IMG/VR virus record: IMGVR_UViG_3300021962_000117
Span: 1 to 59,596 of that record
Length of the DNA: 59,596 nt
Source of the DNA: a virus
Reading direction: 5' to 3' (one strand)
Shown here: positions 29,246 through 38,256 of the stretch, piece by piece
Numbering within the stretch: the stretch's first letter is position 1
Layout of the letters: each line of letters begins with the position of its first letter
Program-made: the position numbers and the translations under genes
The notes under the pieces: generated by a model
Databases searched by the model: none
Seen by the model: the letters and a program-made list of their open reading frames with translations, nothing else
Told to the model about the DNA's origin: nothing

Positions 29246-31734
29246 TGGTAGAAGAAAGTTCTCTATTTAATCCTTACTTTTTAGGATCCTCCTTTAAATG
29301 GTGGGTAGCACAAATACCCGAAGATGGTACTTGGCGAGAAAATATATCACCACAATCTCACGAGGGAACTTCAACTCAAAAAGGTTGGGGATATCGATAC
29401 AAAGTAAGGATACTTGGTGTTCACGACAAGGATGAAGAGATAGTCAAATCTGAAGATCTCCCTTGGGCACAAGTAATGTATCCCGTTACTGCTGGTAGCG
29501 GTGGTGCTGGGGCAATGCAAAGTCCAAATATACGACAGGGAATGTTCGTAGTTGGATTTTGGATTGATGATCAGGACATGGAATATCCAATGATTATGGG
29601 TGTCCTTGGAAATAATAATCAGAACACAAAAAAGAACAGCAAAACAATATCTACTTCAGAATCTAATTTTGGTCCTGTTAGTGGATATGCAAAAGGAAAA
29701 AATCCAGACCCAAATGTTAGAGTCTCTGATGATCAACTAAAAACTGATGCACAAAGTTTTAAAGAAGATGTATCGGATATTCATGAAATAGTTTCAGCAA
29801 GCACTAAAAAACATAATCTCTATACAGGATATTCTATTCCTTTATCGTCTCCATTAAAAAAAGATAATACCGATATGTCATCGGTTTCTAAGATTATTGA
29901 TAATATCATTAACATTATTAATGATATTCAACATGCTATGGCAAGTCCTATAGATGCAGTAAGTAAGCACACTGATTGGGACATACCAAAAATTTTGAAG
30001 GATGCAACAAAACAAATTGGTGGATTCATAAAAAGTATTATTCAAGGCGTTCGCTCATTTGTAACAAAAACTTTCTCCAAAGGATTTTCAAAAACAGTTG
30101 AGAATGTTTTTCCTAATGATAGAGCGAAATTATTTGGTGTAAAATATGAAGCCTTTAAAGCAATGTCAGCGTCTTTCACTAAGATAATAGGAATGCTTCC
30201 TGATCTTATTGGAAAGTTTATGCAAGCATCTTTTGGAAAGTATTCTTCAACTCCTTCATCAGAAAGCAATATGATTTCTCCTCTTGGTAGAGATCCTCTC
30301 TCTGGTGTTCTTGAAGGAATTTCTGTCGGATCTATTGTTATCGATGGTTTAGGAAATATAATTGATGGTGCGTTAGAGAATGGAACTAAAATCGTAGGCG
30401 GAAATGTAGTCGTTCAAGAAAACTTAAATAATAGTTCAAGATATAATGCATCTATCGTCTGCAATGGAAATAATATTGTTTCCGGAAAAATAGAAGGAAA
30501 TAATAATAGTTCTGATGGCATTAAAATAACTGGAGGTTTTATTGTTGTTAGAAACAATGAAATACTGACAGCACCAGAGGTAGCTAGTAGACCACTTTCA
30601 GAACGTCCTGTAGAAAGATATGAAAGAAGAAAACAAACTAGAAAAAACAGACCAATTTGTTCTACAGAAGCTTTGGTAGGAAATATTCTAGGAACAGTTC
30701 TTCCAGAAATTACTTCTTCAACTCAAATTGCAGTTAAGGGCGTAGAATCTTTCATGATAGATTACTATGGCGATATTGCCATTCTTCCAAATGGATTAGA
30801 AACACTAAGTAAATCTGGGGTAGATCCTAGCATCTTTAAACCACAAGATCCTTTTGAAGGATACACAACCGCAACATCAGCGATATCCAATCAAACTCAA
30901 GGATCTGGAAATCAACCTGTACGGGTTTTGACTTCTATTAACGATAAAGTTCAAATAGGAAAAGATATTATCAATCGCACATATTCTGCGATTGAAACTT
31001 CTATTGGTGGCAATATTCCTGTCAACGAATTGGTCCGTCTTACTGGCGTAAATCCAACTATCTTAAATGCAGCTAACACTGTAATAAGCAAAGATGCTGA
31101 TGATGTTACGGTTGCTGGTGCAGCACTTCAAATCGCAATGGAAGCAGGAAATTTTGGCATCGATCCTGCTATTGCTGCCGCTGCTGTAAGTGGAGATTTT
31201 GAATCTCTTGCCAATCTAGGAGCACAATCATTACTAAACTTGAGTCCAGAAGTATCTTCGACAATAGGAGCAGCGCAGGGTATTCTGGAACAAGTTAAAG
31301 GATTGTTAGGGTCTTTTGGCGGGACCTTGGCAGAAGCCACTAAGTTTGTCAATACAGTAATAGACTTCTTTTCCTTTGAAGAAAAACCAGAAAGTCCACA
31401 AGGAACTTCATATAGATTCCATGATGGTACAGAAGGAGTTGGTCAGTCTGACATTGCAAACATGTTTAATGTTCAAGAAGCAGCAGCACTTACTCAAGGC
31501 ATAGAAATAGCGTTAGACGAAAATCCATTTGCTTCACCATCTCAAAGTGGATTATTTAATCCCTCTACAGGTTTAATCATGCAAGATTATGCTGGGATAA
31601 CTTATGATGGATCTTTCATCGAATCTTTAAAAACATCAAACGCACCTATATCTGTTACTGATGTTCCATATCCAAGTAATAAAAATACCGCACCTGTTAG
31701 TAAAGATGATAAAAATTCCACAAAACTTTTCTGA
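29245..31734 (+). CDS. gp5-like baseplate hub/spike protein without lysozyme domain
   Basis: 829 residues. The first 130 form an OB-fold like the N-terminus of T4 gp5: FKWWVAQIPEDGTW, GYRYKVRILGVHD, DLPWAQVMYPVTAGSGGAGA, IRQGMFVVGFWIDDQDMEYP, MIMGVLGNN. T4 gp5 has a lysozyme after this; here there is instead a long helical and beta-rich region without a lysozyme motif, with NG/IxG repeats at about residues 360-440. The lytic domains sit on the preceding tape-measure-like protein. Translationally coupled to cp12. Confidence 0.78.
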   Translation: MVEESSLFNPYFLGSSFKWWVAQIPEDGTWRENISPQSHEGTSTQKGWGYRYKVRILGVHDKDEEIVKSEDLPWAQVMYPVTAGSGGAGAMQSPNIRQGMFVVGFWIDDQDMEYPMIMGVLGNNNQNTKKNSKTISTSESNFGPVSGYAKGKNPDPNVRVSDDQLKTDAQSFKEDVSDIHEIVSASTKKHNLYTGYSIPLSSPLKKDNTDMSSVSKIIDNIINIINDIQHAMASPIDAVSKHTDWDIPKILKDATKQIGGFIKSIIQGVRSFVTKTFSKGFSKTVENVFPNDRAKLFGVKYEAFKAMSASFTKIIGMLPDLIGKFMQASFGKYSSTPSSESNMISPLGRDPLSGVLEGISVGSIVIDGLGNIIDGALENGTKIVGGNVVVQENLNNSSRYNASIVCNGNNIVSGKIEGNNNSSDGIKITGGFIVVRNNEILTAPEVASRPLSERPVERYERRKQTRKNRPICSTEALVGNILGTVLPEITSSTQIAVKGVESFMIDYYGDIAILPNGLETLSKSGVDPSIFKPQDPFEGYTTATSAISNQTQGSGNQPVRVLTSINDKVQIGKDIINRTYSAIETSIGGNIPVNELVRLTGVNPTILNAANTVISKDADDVTVAGAALQIAMEAGNFGIDPAIAAAAVSGDFESLANLGAQSLLNLSPEVSSTIGAAQGILEQVKGLLGSFGGTLAEATKFVNTVIDFFSFEEKPESPQGTSYRFHDGTEGVGQSDIANMFNVQEAAALTQGIEIALDENPFASPSQSGLFNPSTGLIMQDYAGITYDGSFIESLKTSNAPISVTDVPYPSNKNTAPVSKDDKNSTKLF

Positions 31735-31740
31735 TAAATA
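31733..31740 (+). promoter_or_regulatory. Late-promoter-like motif GATAAATA
   Basis: GATAAATA spans the stop of the preceding gene, 33 bases before the next start, inside the palindrome CTGATAAATATCAG. Confidence 0.5.
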
Positions 31741-31772
31741 TCAGAAAAGAGAATTATATTCTTTCTTAATCA

Positions 31773-34700
31773 ATGTCTAGTAGATTTAACTTGCTCAATT
31801 CTTTGGGTGGAGACAACAACCTAATAAGAGTCTCTAGAGTTGATGAGAAAAAAGGCATCATCTCAGATTTGACTGTAGAGCAGGCTAATCTCTGGTCATA
31901 TTCAAATCCAGGAGAAACTTACATCTTTATAGATGGTGATAATAATATTCATTATCTAGGAATAAATGAAGTCAATAAATTAAAAAATAAAAATTTAAAA
32001 CGAACTATCAAGTGCGATACTGGTGTAAAAGAGTGCGGTCCTCCAACAATTAAAATTTTTGGAGGAGGTGGAATTGGTGCGGTGGGAAATCCTATCATTA
32101 GTTCAACAGGAGCAATTTTAGCCGTTGATGTTGTTCATGGTGGATATGGATACAAATCGACCCCAAAAGCAATAGTACAAGATTTATGTGAACTTGGTGG
32201 AGGAGCAACTCTTCAGGTAACCCTTGGAGAGCAACCTATTTTTGAGGAGTATTTTGATGAAACGGAAGAAATATCTTTTCCAGAAATAGATGAAAACATA
32301 GTAACTCCTGGAAACAGTCCGAATTTTGATGCAAACGGAAAAGAAATAGGAACAGAGTTCAACCCAAGAAAATATTTTGCCGGATCTGATTCGATAGAAG
32401 CTGAAGAAGCAAAAGCAGGAGAATTATTTGATCCCATTCAGGAACAAATTGCGGCATATGAAAAATTAGTAAGATCAATTAAAAATCCTTGGTGGACAAC
32501 TAGAAGTGGTCAACCAGGGAAAGTCTCTATGAATGGAGAAACACTTTCTCAAGTTTTTCCTGTGATTATGCCTCCAGATTTGAGAAAGGCTTTTGAAGAG
32601 AATGGATCTACACCATGGGATTATTTCTTAGATCAGTATGGAATTTCTCCTACTCCACCTTCAGATATTCCTGGAAGTGATTTTTCAGGAAGATTATTTT
32701 CTCACGAATACTACATATATTTCCCCCTTGATGGTGATTATATTTTTAAAGGAATGTGTGATAATGAAGGTTTGGTTTACTTTGACTCTGAAAAAATTAT
32801 GGACGTTACCGGATTCGGTAAATTAAAAACCATAAAGAAAAACATCAAAAAAGGAATACATAAACTCAGATTAGATCTTTTAAATGTTCCTATATTTGAA
32901 ACAAATAGTATTAGAGATATAACAATTTTCGATACAGTTAAGTATATCGATAAAGCAGATAGAAAATTATATAGAGTTGATCCCACAAGTCGAGGAACAA
33001 AAAGTGCTAGTTTTATTTCTCAATATGGAGTAAGTCCATTTAGTTTCAGTACCCAAGAAGCACAAGAAAATAGTTTTGCCGGAACTCATGTTATCCGTTG
33101 GGAGTATATAGATTTTCCTGTGGATGGGGAATATGATGTAACTGTAGATTCTGATGATGATGTAACACTTTTTATTGGAAATCGTGAAGGAGGTGGAGCT
33201 AAAGAGATTGGAAATGGTCTAAGAGATGTTCGTCAAGGTGGAGATGAAACAATCATCAAGTATACTGGGTTCAGCTCTCCAGGTGTTCCGTATCCACCAG
33301 CAACTCAAACAATTTCATTGAAGAAGGGAAAATATAGAATTCGTGCTGAATTGACGCAAATTGATGTTGGACCATTGGGTAAAGGGAATCCAATGGCTCT
33401 TGCTATCGATATTAAATCCAAAAAGATAGAAAAAACTATTATATCTGCAAAGTCTTGGAATCAAAATCCAATGGCGATTGCTTTAGCTATTCAAGCTCCA
33501 GAACCCGGACCTCCTCCAATAGAAAATATTAAAAAAGAAGGAAGATGTAAAGACAATCCAATTTGGTCAACTAGACATCCTGGAGCATCTCAACAGTGGT
33601 ATCCTGTAGAAATTGCCAAAGACAAAGGAGGGAATCCTTATCTGAATCGTTATACTATGTCTCCAGTTCCTCCATTAGATACTCCTAACAGTGATGGATC
33701 TGGAATCGTATGGAGAAATGATTGGATTGTTGATATTCCTTACGCAGGAAAATATAGAGTTGATGGTGCAAGAAGACAAACTGCAAGAGTTTTAATTGAC
33801 GACAAAGTAGTAACTGGACTCACTGGACCATATGGGGGACCAGCATTGGAGTGGGTGCAGAAAAACTTTGCTGGATGGGATGATCCAAAAACAAACAATA
33901 GTCGCGTTGGAAGAAAATCTACTTTTGTCGATCTAGAGAAAGGACAGCATAAAATATCAGTAGAACTTGTAAATGTTCCTCAAGTTCAACAAGTTCTAAT
34001 TCATGAAGAAATTTTTGGAGCGCATTATTGGATCGGGAATGTTACTCCAAAGGCTAAGACTGTAGAAACTAAACGTGAAGAATGGGTTGTTGTTGATGAT
34101 GTTTTCATACCTCCCATTATCAGAGGAGGAAGAGGTGGTGATGGAAGTATCACAATAAAAAGTGATACAACGTTCCATCAATATCAAGAAGGAACTTATT
34201 ACAAGGGTAAGAGAATAAGAAATTTGGGAGATTGGAATGACACAAATCCAAACACAAATTATATTGAATGGGATAAAGATACTAGACTGACATTAGGTTC
34301 TTATCATTCAGGAAGATTTGGTATTAAGGTTTGGCAGAAAAGAACTGTTGCCTCTCAAGAAGTTAAAATTACGACAGAACAAACAGCATACACTAGAGAA
34401 GGTGTAACATATAGCGGACCACAGTTGATGAAATTTAATCATCCAAGATGGTCAAGCTATTTCAATAAATTTTCAGTATCTCCTTATTTTCCAGATTTAG
34501 ATTCGGAGAATCCGGAAATTTTAAATGAATTTGTTTATACCTGGAGTAATGTAAAATTTCCAGAGTCTACTCAATATGAGTTTTCATTCCTTTCAGATAA
34601 TACTTCGGAAGTGTTTATTGATGGAGTAAAGGTTTTAAATGGAAATGGATTCAATCAAAATGGTGATGAATGGAGAAAGGTTAATATTACTGAAGGACTT

Positions 34701-35519
34701 CACACAATACAAGTAAAGGTAATTAATCTTCCAGGGGGAGGAACTAATGGAACTATCTTCAGAAATAATCCTACAGGTTTATTGCTTAGAATTCGTGTTC
34801 CTAGATTACTTGATGGTGATGGAGCATCATGGAAAGAAAATCCCATAGGGGTTTCTGCTGCTTTGGTTGCTCCACCATGTCCTAAACCTGGCGGAGGAGT
34901 TGGAATTGTAACTTCTATTATTCCAATTGATCCTGGAAATGGATATATTCCTGTTGCAGGAAACAATACTTATAATGTTGGATTAGAACTTCAAGAAATT
35001 ATTCCAGTAGATCCAGGAAGAGGATATGAACTTGGACCTATTGATGTTGAAGGACCAGCACAGGCAGAGATTTGTGAGATTGGACCTAATGGAGAAATAC
35101 TGAAAGTTTGCGTGTCTCCAGGATTGGGATATGTTGATTATCCCTCCATAACTGTTCCTGCAGAAAATCCAGGATATAATGCAGTTTTAGTTCCAGTATT
35201 TAAAGTTATCAGAGATCCAATCTTTATTGATCAAGATAAGTTGGTTCAAGTAACTGATCTTGCTGGACTAAAACAAACAGGTTACGTTTTTGGTCGTCCT
35301 TACTATGGTGCTGTCTTCTACAAAGATGGCACTCGTTATGCTGGATACTACGAGACAGCAGGAGAGTTTGTTCAAGTCTATGATACTCTCAAAGAAAGTA
35401 TCGATTCTCAAGTCACTACTGCTCCATCTGCAATTCAGAGACAAGGTACAGATATTAGTTCTAATGATCCTAGACTAAATATTCCAAATACCCCTTCCAA
35501 TGGCGTAAATTTTAATTAA
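31773..35519 (+). CDS. Large virion structural protein with four PA14-like repeats
   Basis: 1248 residues. Four copies of a module recur at about residues 240-375, 410-530, 595-740 and 885-1010, each with a strand like FPLDGDYIFKG or FPVDGEYDVTVDSDDD, a turn such as VFIDGVKV, and a closing strand like KKGIHKLRLDLLNVP. That is the signature of PA14/GLEYA-type carbohydrate-binding beta barrels. Gly-rich linkers with GGGGIGAVG lie between them. It probably belongs to the tail tip or a fibre and may bind surface glycans. No T4 equivalent recognised. Confidence 0.78.
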   Translation: MSSRFNLLNSLGGDNNLIRVSRVDEKKGIISDLTVEQANLWSYSNPGETYIFIDGDNNIHYLGINEVNKLKNKNLKRTIKCDTGVKECGPPTIKIFGGGGIGAVGNPIISSTGAILAVDVVHGGYGYKSTPKAIVQDLCELGGGATLQVTLGEQPIFEEYFDETEEISFPEIDENIVTPGNSPNFDANGKEIGTEFNPRKYFAGSDSIEAEEAKAGELFDPIQEQIAAYEKLVRSIKNPWWTTRSGQPGKVSMNGETLSQVFPVIMPPDLRKAFEENGSTPWDYFLDQYGISPTPPSDIPGSDFSGRLFSHEYYIYFPLDGDYIFKGMCDNEGLVYFDSEKIMDVTGFGKLKTIKKNIKKGIHKLRLDLLNVPIFETNSIRDITIFDTVKYIDKADRKLYRVDPTSRGTKSASFISQYGVSPFSFSTQEAQENSFAGTHVIRWEYIDFPVDGEYDVTVDSDDDVTLFIGNREGGGAKEIGNGLRDVRQGGDETIIKYTGFSSPGVPYPPATQTISLKKGKYRIRAELTQIDVGPLGKGNPMALAIDIKSKKIEKTIISAKSWNQNPMAIALAIQAPEPGPPPIENIKKEGRCKDNPIWSTRHPGASQQWYPVEIAKDKGGNPYLNRYTMSPVPPLDTPNSDGSGIVWRNDWIVDIPYAGKYRVDGARRQTARVLIDDKVVTGLTGPYGGPALEWVQKNFAGWDDPKTNNSRVGRKSTFVDLEKGQHKISVELVNVPQVQQVLIHEEIFGAHYWIGNVTPKAKTVETKREEWVVVDDVFIPPIIRGGRGGDGSITIKSDTTFHQYQEGTYYKGKRIRNLGDWNDTNPNTNYIEWDKDTRLTLGSYHSGRFGIKVWQKRTVASQEVKITTEQTAYTREGVTYSGPQLMKFNHPRWSSYFNKFSVSPYFPDLDSENPEILNEFVYTWSNVKFPESTQYEFSFLSDNTSEVFIDGVKVLNGNGFNQNGDEWRKVNITEGLHTIQVKVINLPGGGTNGTIFRNNPTGLLLRIRVPRLLDGDGASWKENPIGVSAALVAPPCPKPGGGVGIVTSIIPIDPGNGYIPVAGNNTYNVGLELQEIIPVDPGRGYELGPIDVEGPAQAEICEIGPNGEILKVCVSPGLGYVDYPSITVPAENPGYNAVLVPVFKVIRDPIFIDQDKLVQVTDLAGLKQTGYVFGRPYYGAVFYKDGTRYAGYYETAGEFVQVYDTLKESIDSQVTTAPSAIQRQGTDISSNDPRLNIPNTPSNGVNFN

Positions 35520-35521
35520 TT

Positions 35522-36136
35522 ATGGCAACTCCAAAGAATAGTCCAAGCGCCAATAGTAGAGAGTCTTCAACAGCAAAATCTAATTTTCATACAACAAAAT
35601 TAGGACAAAAAGACGGAAACATATCTTTTGGTAGAATTAGCAAAGATGGAACTGTTATTAGTGATGTTGCTTTGCAGGGGGAAGATGGAAGACACCAATT
35701 AAGCCTCGATAAAGATGGTCCAAGAAAAGGATGGACATCTTCCACTAGTCCAGGAAATTTCCAGGTTATGTGTGGGCTTGATAAGGATGGAGAAACTGAA
35801 TCTCTAGTTCTATGTGCTCAAAATGGAAACATTGCTATCAGAGCTCTAAATGGTAGAGTAAGAATAGAAGGTTTGGACATTGATATAATTGCTAAAGGTC
35901 CGCAAGGAAATATTCATGTTGTAAGTAGTGAAGGAATAAAATTAGAATCAAAAAATATTGTAATCGATGCTTCAAATGCATGGAAAATTGCTTCTACTGG
36001 ATTGGGCGAGATTGTTGCCAATTCTACTTTAGAAATATACAGTTCTATGATTAGAGGAGTTACAGATGCTTGTGCCACAAAAGACAGCAAACTAGGTGGC
36101 AAAGATATTCAACAAAAAAATACAAAGTTGCAATAA
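35522..36136 (+). CDS. Beta-helix-like spike protein
   Basis: 204 residues in short repeated strands: GNISFGRISKDGTVISDVAL, GNIAIRALNGRVRIEGLDID, GNIHVVSSEGIKLESKNIVI. The spacing is that of an intertwined beta-helix like the C-terminal spike of T4 gp5. Since the gp5-like gene here lacks an obvious long helix, this separate protein could act as the spike or its tip. Assignment by pattern only. Confidence 0.68.
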   Translation: MATPKNSPSANSRESSTAKSNFHTTKLGQKDGNISFGRISKDGTVISDVALQGEDGRHQLSLDKDGPRKGWTSSTSPGNFQVMCGLDKDGETESLVLCAQNGNIAIRALNGRVRIEGLDIDIIAKGPQGNIHVVSSEGIKLESKNIVIDASNAWKIASTGLGEIVANSTLEIYSSMIRGVTDACATKDSKLGGKDIQQKNTKLQ

Positions 36137-36153
36137 ACAATATAAAAGTGTAT

Positions 36154-36161
36154 AATAAATA
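36154..36161 (+). promoter_or_regulatory. Late-promoter-like motif AATAAATA within TATAATAAATA
   Basis: Same TATAATAAATA hybrid as at 28997-29007, 28 bases before the next start. Confidence 0.5.
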
Positions 36162-36188
36162 CTCTATATCCTGATCTAATATTTAAAT

Positions 36189-36971
36189 ATGTCGATGCTG
36201 TTTGACGATGTTGCCCTTGGTGGTCAACTTTTTGTTGGTGCAGGAAAACCTATAGCTCTTGGTTTAGGTCCAGCAAAAGTTAGAGGATCAGCATTCATAG
36301 AAGGACCACAAATTGTTGGAGATCCTGGAGCATTCCCAGGAGTCTTAGCAACTTTGATGGTTGGACCATGCGTAAATTCAGATACTTCAGTTTTGCCCAT
36401 TCCTGGGTCATTGTGTTTTGGCGCAAATAATTCTCCATACTCTTTATTGGTGTCTGGAGACGCTGCTGTTTTTGAAAACTTTGATGTAAGTGGAACTATT
36501 AATGCTGGAAAAAATATAATTGCCAATGGAGAAGTTATGTCTCGTTGCGGAGGTCATATTCTTTCGGCAAAGAAAAATTTTGACATTCCCCATCCATCAA
36601 AACCAGGATATAGACTAAGACATACTTGTCCAGAGGGACCTTCCAATGACGTTTACTGTCGAGGAAGAGTAACGAAAAATGAGATAGTTCTTCCAACCTA
36701 TTGGAAAGATTTGGTTGATTACACAACTATCACCGTAACTTTGACTCCTATTGGTGCTCACCAAGATGTAATTGTCAAACGTTGGGATGAAGAGAAGGTA
36801 TATCTTCAAGCAAGACCAGGAATGCCTATCAACTGCTTCTACCAAATTTTTGCTACTAGATCTGATGGAGAAAGATTGATTCCCGAATACGAAGGAACCA
36901 GTCCAGAAGATTATCCTGGCAACAATGACGAATATTCAATCTCAGGATATCATTACGATAGGAAAAAATAA
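36189..36971 (+). CDS. Virion structural protein, paralogue A of a tandem pair
   Basis: 260 residues. The N-terminal half is Gly-rich beta structure. The C-terminal domain runs GGHILSAKKNFDIPHPSKPG, YRLRHTCPEGPSNDVYCRGR, TVTLTPIGAHQDVIV, EYEGTSPEDYPG. The same domain occurs in the next gene, so the two arose by tandem duplication. Both are cyanophage-type structural proteins of unknown position, possibly fibre or collar components. Stop and next start overlap by one base. Confidence 0.75.
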   Translation: MSMLFDDVALGGQLFVGAGKPIALGLGPAKVRGSAFIEGPQIVGDPGAFPGVLATLMVGPCVNSDTSVLPIPGSLCFGANNSPYSLLVSGDAAVFENFDVSGTINAGKNIIANGEVMSRCGGHILSAKKNFDIPHPSKPGYRLRHTCPEGPSNDVYCRGRVTKNEIVLPTYWKDLVDYTTITVTLTPIGAHQDVIVKRWDEEKVYLQARPGMPINCFYQIFATRSDGERLIPEYEGTSPEDYPGNNDEYSISGYHYDRKK

Positions 36972-37690
36972 TGGCAAATTTTAGTTTTAATCACACTCCC
37001 GATGATGGAACTTGTGATCAAGGAATTTATGGCACAAAGAAAACTAATCTTCAGTATATTGCATATGCTTCAACTGGAGATATTGAGGATGATTATCCTG
37101 ACAATGCTTGTGATAGATTCATTCATGGAAATGCTCAGATCGATCAACTTCAAGTTAATACATTATTGGATGGCAATGGAACTGTAAACGTTGGCGGTGA
37201 TGTTAAGTCTAATGGAGGAGCGCACATTCTTTCAAACAAAAAGAATCTTCCATTTGATATGCCTCACCCTAATAAGAAGGGATGGAGACTTCGCCATGTT
37301 TGTATTGAAGGACCAGAAATCGCTGTTTACTGCAGAGGAAAAATTCCTGCAGATGGCATCATTAACCTTCCAACGTTCTGGGATGGACTTATAAATCCCG
37401 ATGATATGTCAATCAGTTTAACTCCGATTGGTTCATGGCAAGAACTCTTTGTTCAAGAAATTCGTTGGGGAAAGCAAGTTGTTGTCAGAAATAATGCTGG
37501 TGGTCCGATTAATGGTGATTATTATATCGTTGCCCGTAGACTTGATGATGACCTAATCGTTGAGTATGAGGGAGAATCTCATGAAGATTATCCTGGCGGC
37601 AATGAAGGATACTCTTTCAACTTCGAGCACAACTATGTTAAGGATCTGATTCAAAAATTTGTCGCTGAAACCCTTGACAAGGGATCCTGA
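36971..37690 (+). CDS. Virion structural protein, paralogue B of a tandem pair
   Basis: 239 residues. The N-terminus (CDQGIYGTKKTNLQYIAYAS) differs from paralogue A, but the C-terminal domain is shared: GGAHILSNKKNLPFDMPHPN, KGWRLRHVCIEGPEIAVYCR, SISLTPIGSWQELFVQEIRW, EYEGESHEDYPGGNEG. The Cys positions in the shared domain are conserved. The last codons contain the -35 box of a perfect host-type promoter. Confidence 0.75.
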   Translation: MANFSFNHTPDDGTCDQGIYGTKKTNLQYIAYASTGDIEDDYPDNACDRFIHGNAQIDQLQVNTLLDGNGTVNVGGDVKSNGGAHILSNKKNLPFDMPHPNKKGWRLRHVCIEGPEIAVYCRGKIPADGIINLPTFWDGLINPDDMSISLTPIGSWQELFVQEIRWGKQVVVRNNAGGPINGDYYIVARRLDDDLIVEYEGESHEDYPGGNEGYSFNFEHNYVKDLIQKFVAETLDKGS

Positions 37691-37702
37691 TCATCCTATA
37701 AT
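37674..37702 (+). promoter_or_regulatory. Consensus sigma-70 promoter
   Basis: TTGACA and TATAAT with a 17-base spacer, both hexamers perfect. The -35 lies in the 3' end of a late structural gene. It drives the small genes from 37729 on, with start near 37709 and AAGGGA as ribosome site. Confidence 0.92.
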
Positions 37703-37728
37703 ATGTGGGTAATCAAGGGACCTTCCCA

Positions 37729-37911
37729 ATGCAAGATGAATTTTTGACCAAGTGCGTTGTTGATCCGAGCACTCGTAAATTTTACATCTACTCTAATGAA
37801 GGAGATTCTAAAGTTGTAGACTGCGAAACCATGGATCAGTTTATGGGTGTTCTCTCATACATTCGCGAAAATTGCGATGAAGATGTTGTATCCTATGCAA
37901 ATCCTCTGTGA
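37729..37911 (+). CDS. Small conserved hypothetical protein, early-type
   Basis: 60 residues: MQDEFLTKCVVDPSTRKFYI, then YSNEGDSKVVDCETMDQFMG and an acidic end. First gene after a consensus promoter; the ATG at 37729 follows AAGGGA, while an in-frame GTG at 37705 would lie at the transcript start. Two Cys. Not recognised. Confidence 0.72.
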   Translation: MQDEFLTKCVVDPSTRKFYIYSNEGDSKVVDCETMDQFMGVLSYIRENCDEDVVSYANPL

Positions 37912-38072
37912 TTGAACATCCACCATCACTCTACGAAGAAATCCTAAAGTGCTACGAATATGAGACCAGAAACAAGACACTCTATGGAAATGTTGTTCGC
38001 GGCAAAATGGAATTTGCCCAAAGCAGCGGCAAATGCGGGTCTGACCAACAAGGAGATGAAAATCACCTTTAA
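37908..38072 (+). CDS. Possible small protein, GTG start
   Basis: 54 residues from a GTG that overlaps the previous stop, starting with I-E-H-P-P-S-L-Y-E-E-I. It shares 113 bases with the next ORF in another frame, and its second half (GKMEFAQSSGKCGSDQQGD) looks unlike a folded protein. It may be real only in its first part or not at all. Confidence 0.3.
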   Translation: MIEHPPSLYEEILKCYEYETRNKTLYGNVVRGKMEFAQSSGKCGSDQQGDENHL

Positions 38073-38139
38073 CGAATATTGTGCTTTTCATCCACCTACC
38101 TACGAAGTCGCAACTGATGTTGTAAAAATTGAAGTCTAA
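37960..38139 (+). CDS. Small HTH-like protein, unknown
   Basis: 59 residues: MRPETRHSMEMLFAAKWNLP, KAAANAGLTNKEMKITFNEY, then CAFHPPTYEVATDVVKIEV. The middle reads like a helix-turn-helix (KAAANAGLTNKEMKITF), so a small DNA-binding regulator is possible. Its stop lies inside a terminator hairpin. The ORF is more protein-like than the overlapping GTG ORF. Confidence 0.65.
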   Translation: MRPETRHSMEMLFAAKWNLPKAAANAGLTNKEMKITFNEYCAFHPPTYEVATDVVKIEV

Positions 38140-38152
38140 CAAGACTTTTTTT
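38132..38152 (+). terminator. Rho-independent terminator directly before the tRNA gene
   Basis: 6-bp stem AAGTCT / AGACTT with loop AACA and a seven-T run, overlapping the previous stop codon. The first tRNA base follows immediately. Confidence 0.75.
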
Positions 38153-38236
38153 GGGAGCGTGGCGGAAGTGGTAGACGCACCAGACTTAAAATCTGTTGGG
38201 AGTATTCCCGTGTCGGTTCAAGTCCGACCGTTCCTA
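38153..38236 (+). tRNA. tRNA-Leu (anticodon UAA)
   Basis: 84 bases with acceptor arm GGGAGCG / CGTTCCT (two G-U pairs), a D-arm with GTGGCGGAAGTGGTAGACGC, an anticodon loop CTTAAAA giving UAA, a long class II variable arm (TTGGGAGTATTCCCGTG) and GGTTCAAGTCC in the T-arm. CCA is not encoded. The anticodon reads UUA, a codon favoured in AT-rich phage genes. One C-U mismatch at the top of the anticodon stem. Confidence 0.93.
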
Positions 38237-38256
38237 TATACTAAAAAGAAAATACG

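Noticed and set aside
29245-31734. Tail lysozyme domain in the gp5-like protein
   Set aside because: No lysozyme Glu-Asp-Thr motif is visible after the OB-fold; the lytic motifs are in the 24294-27626 gene.
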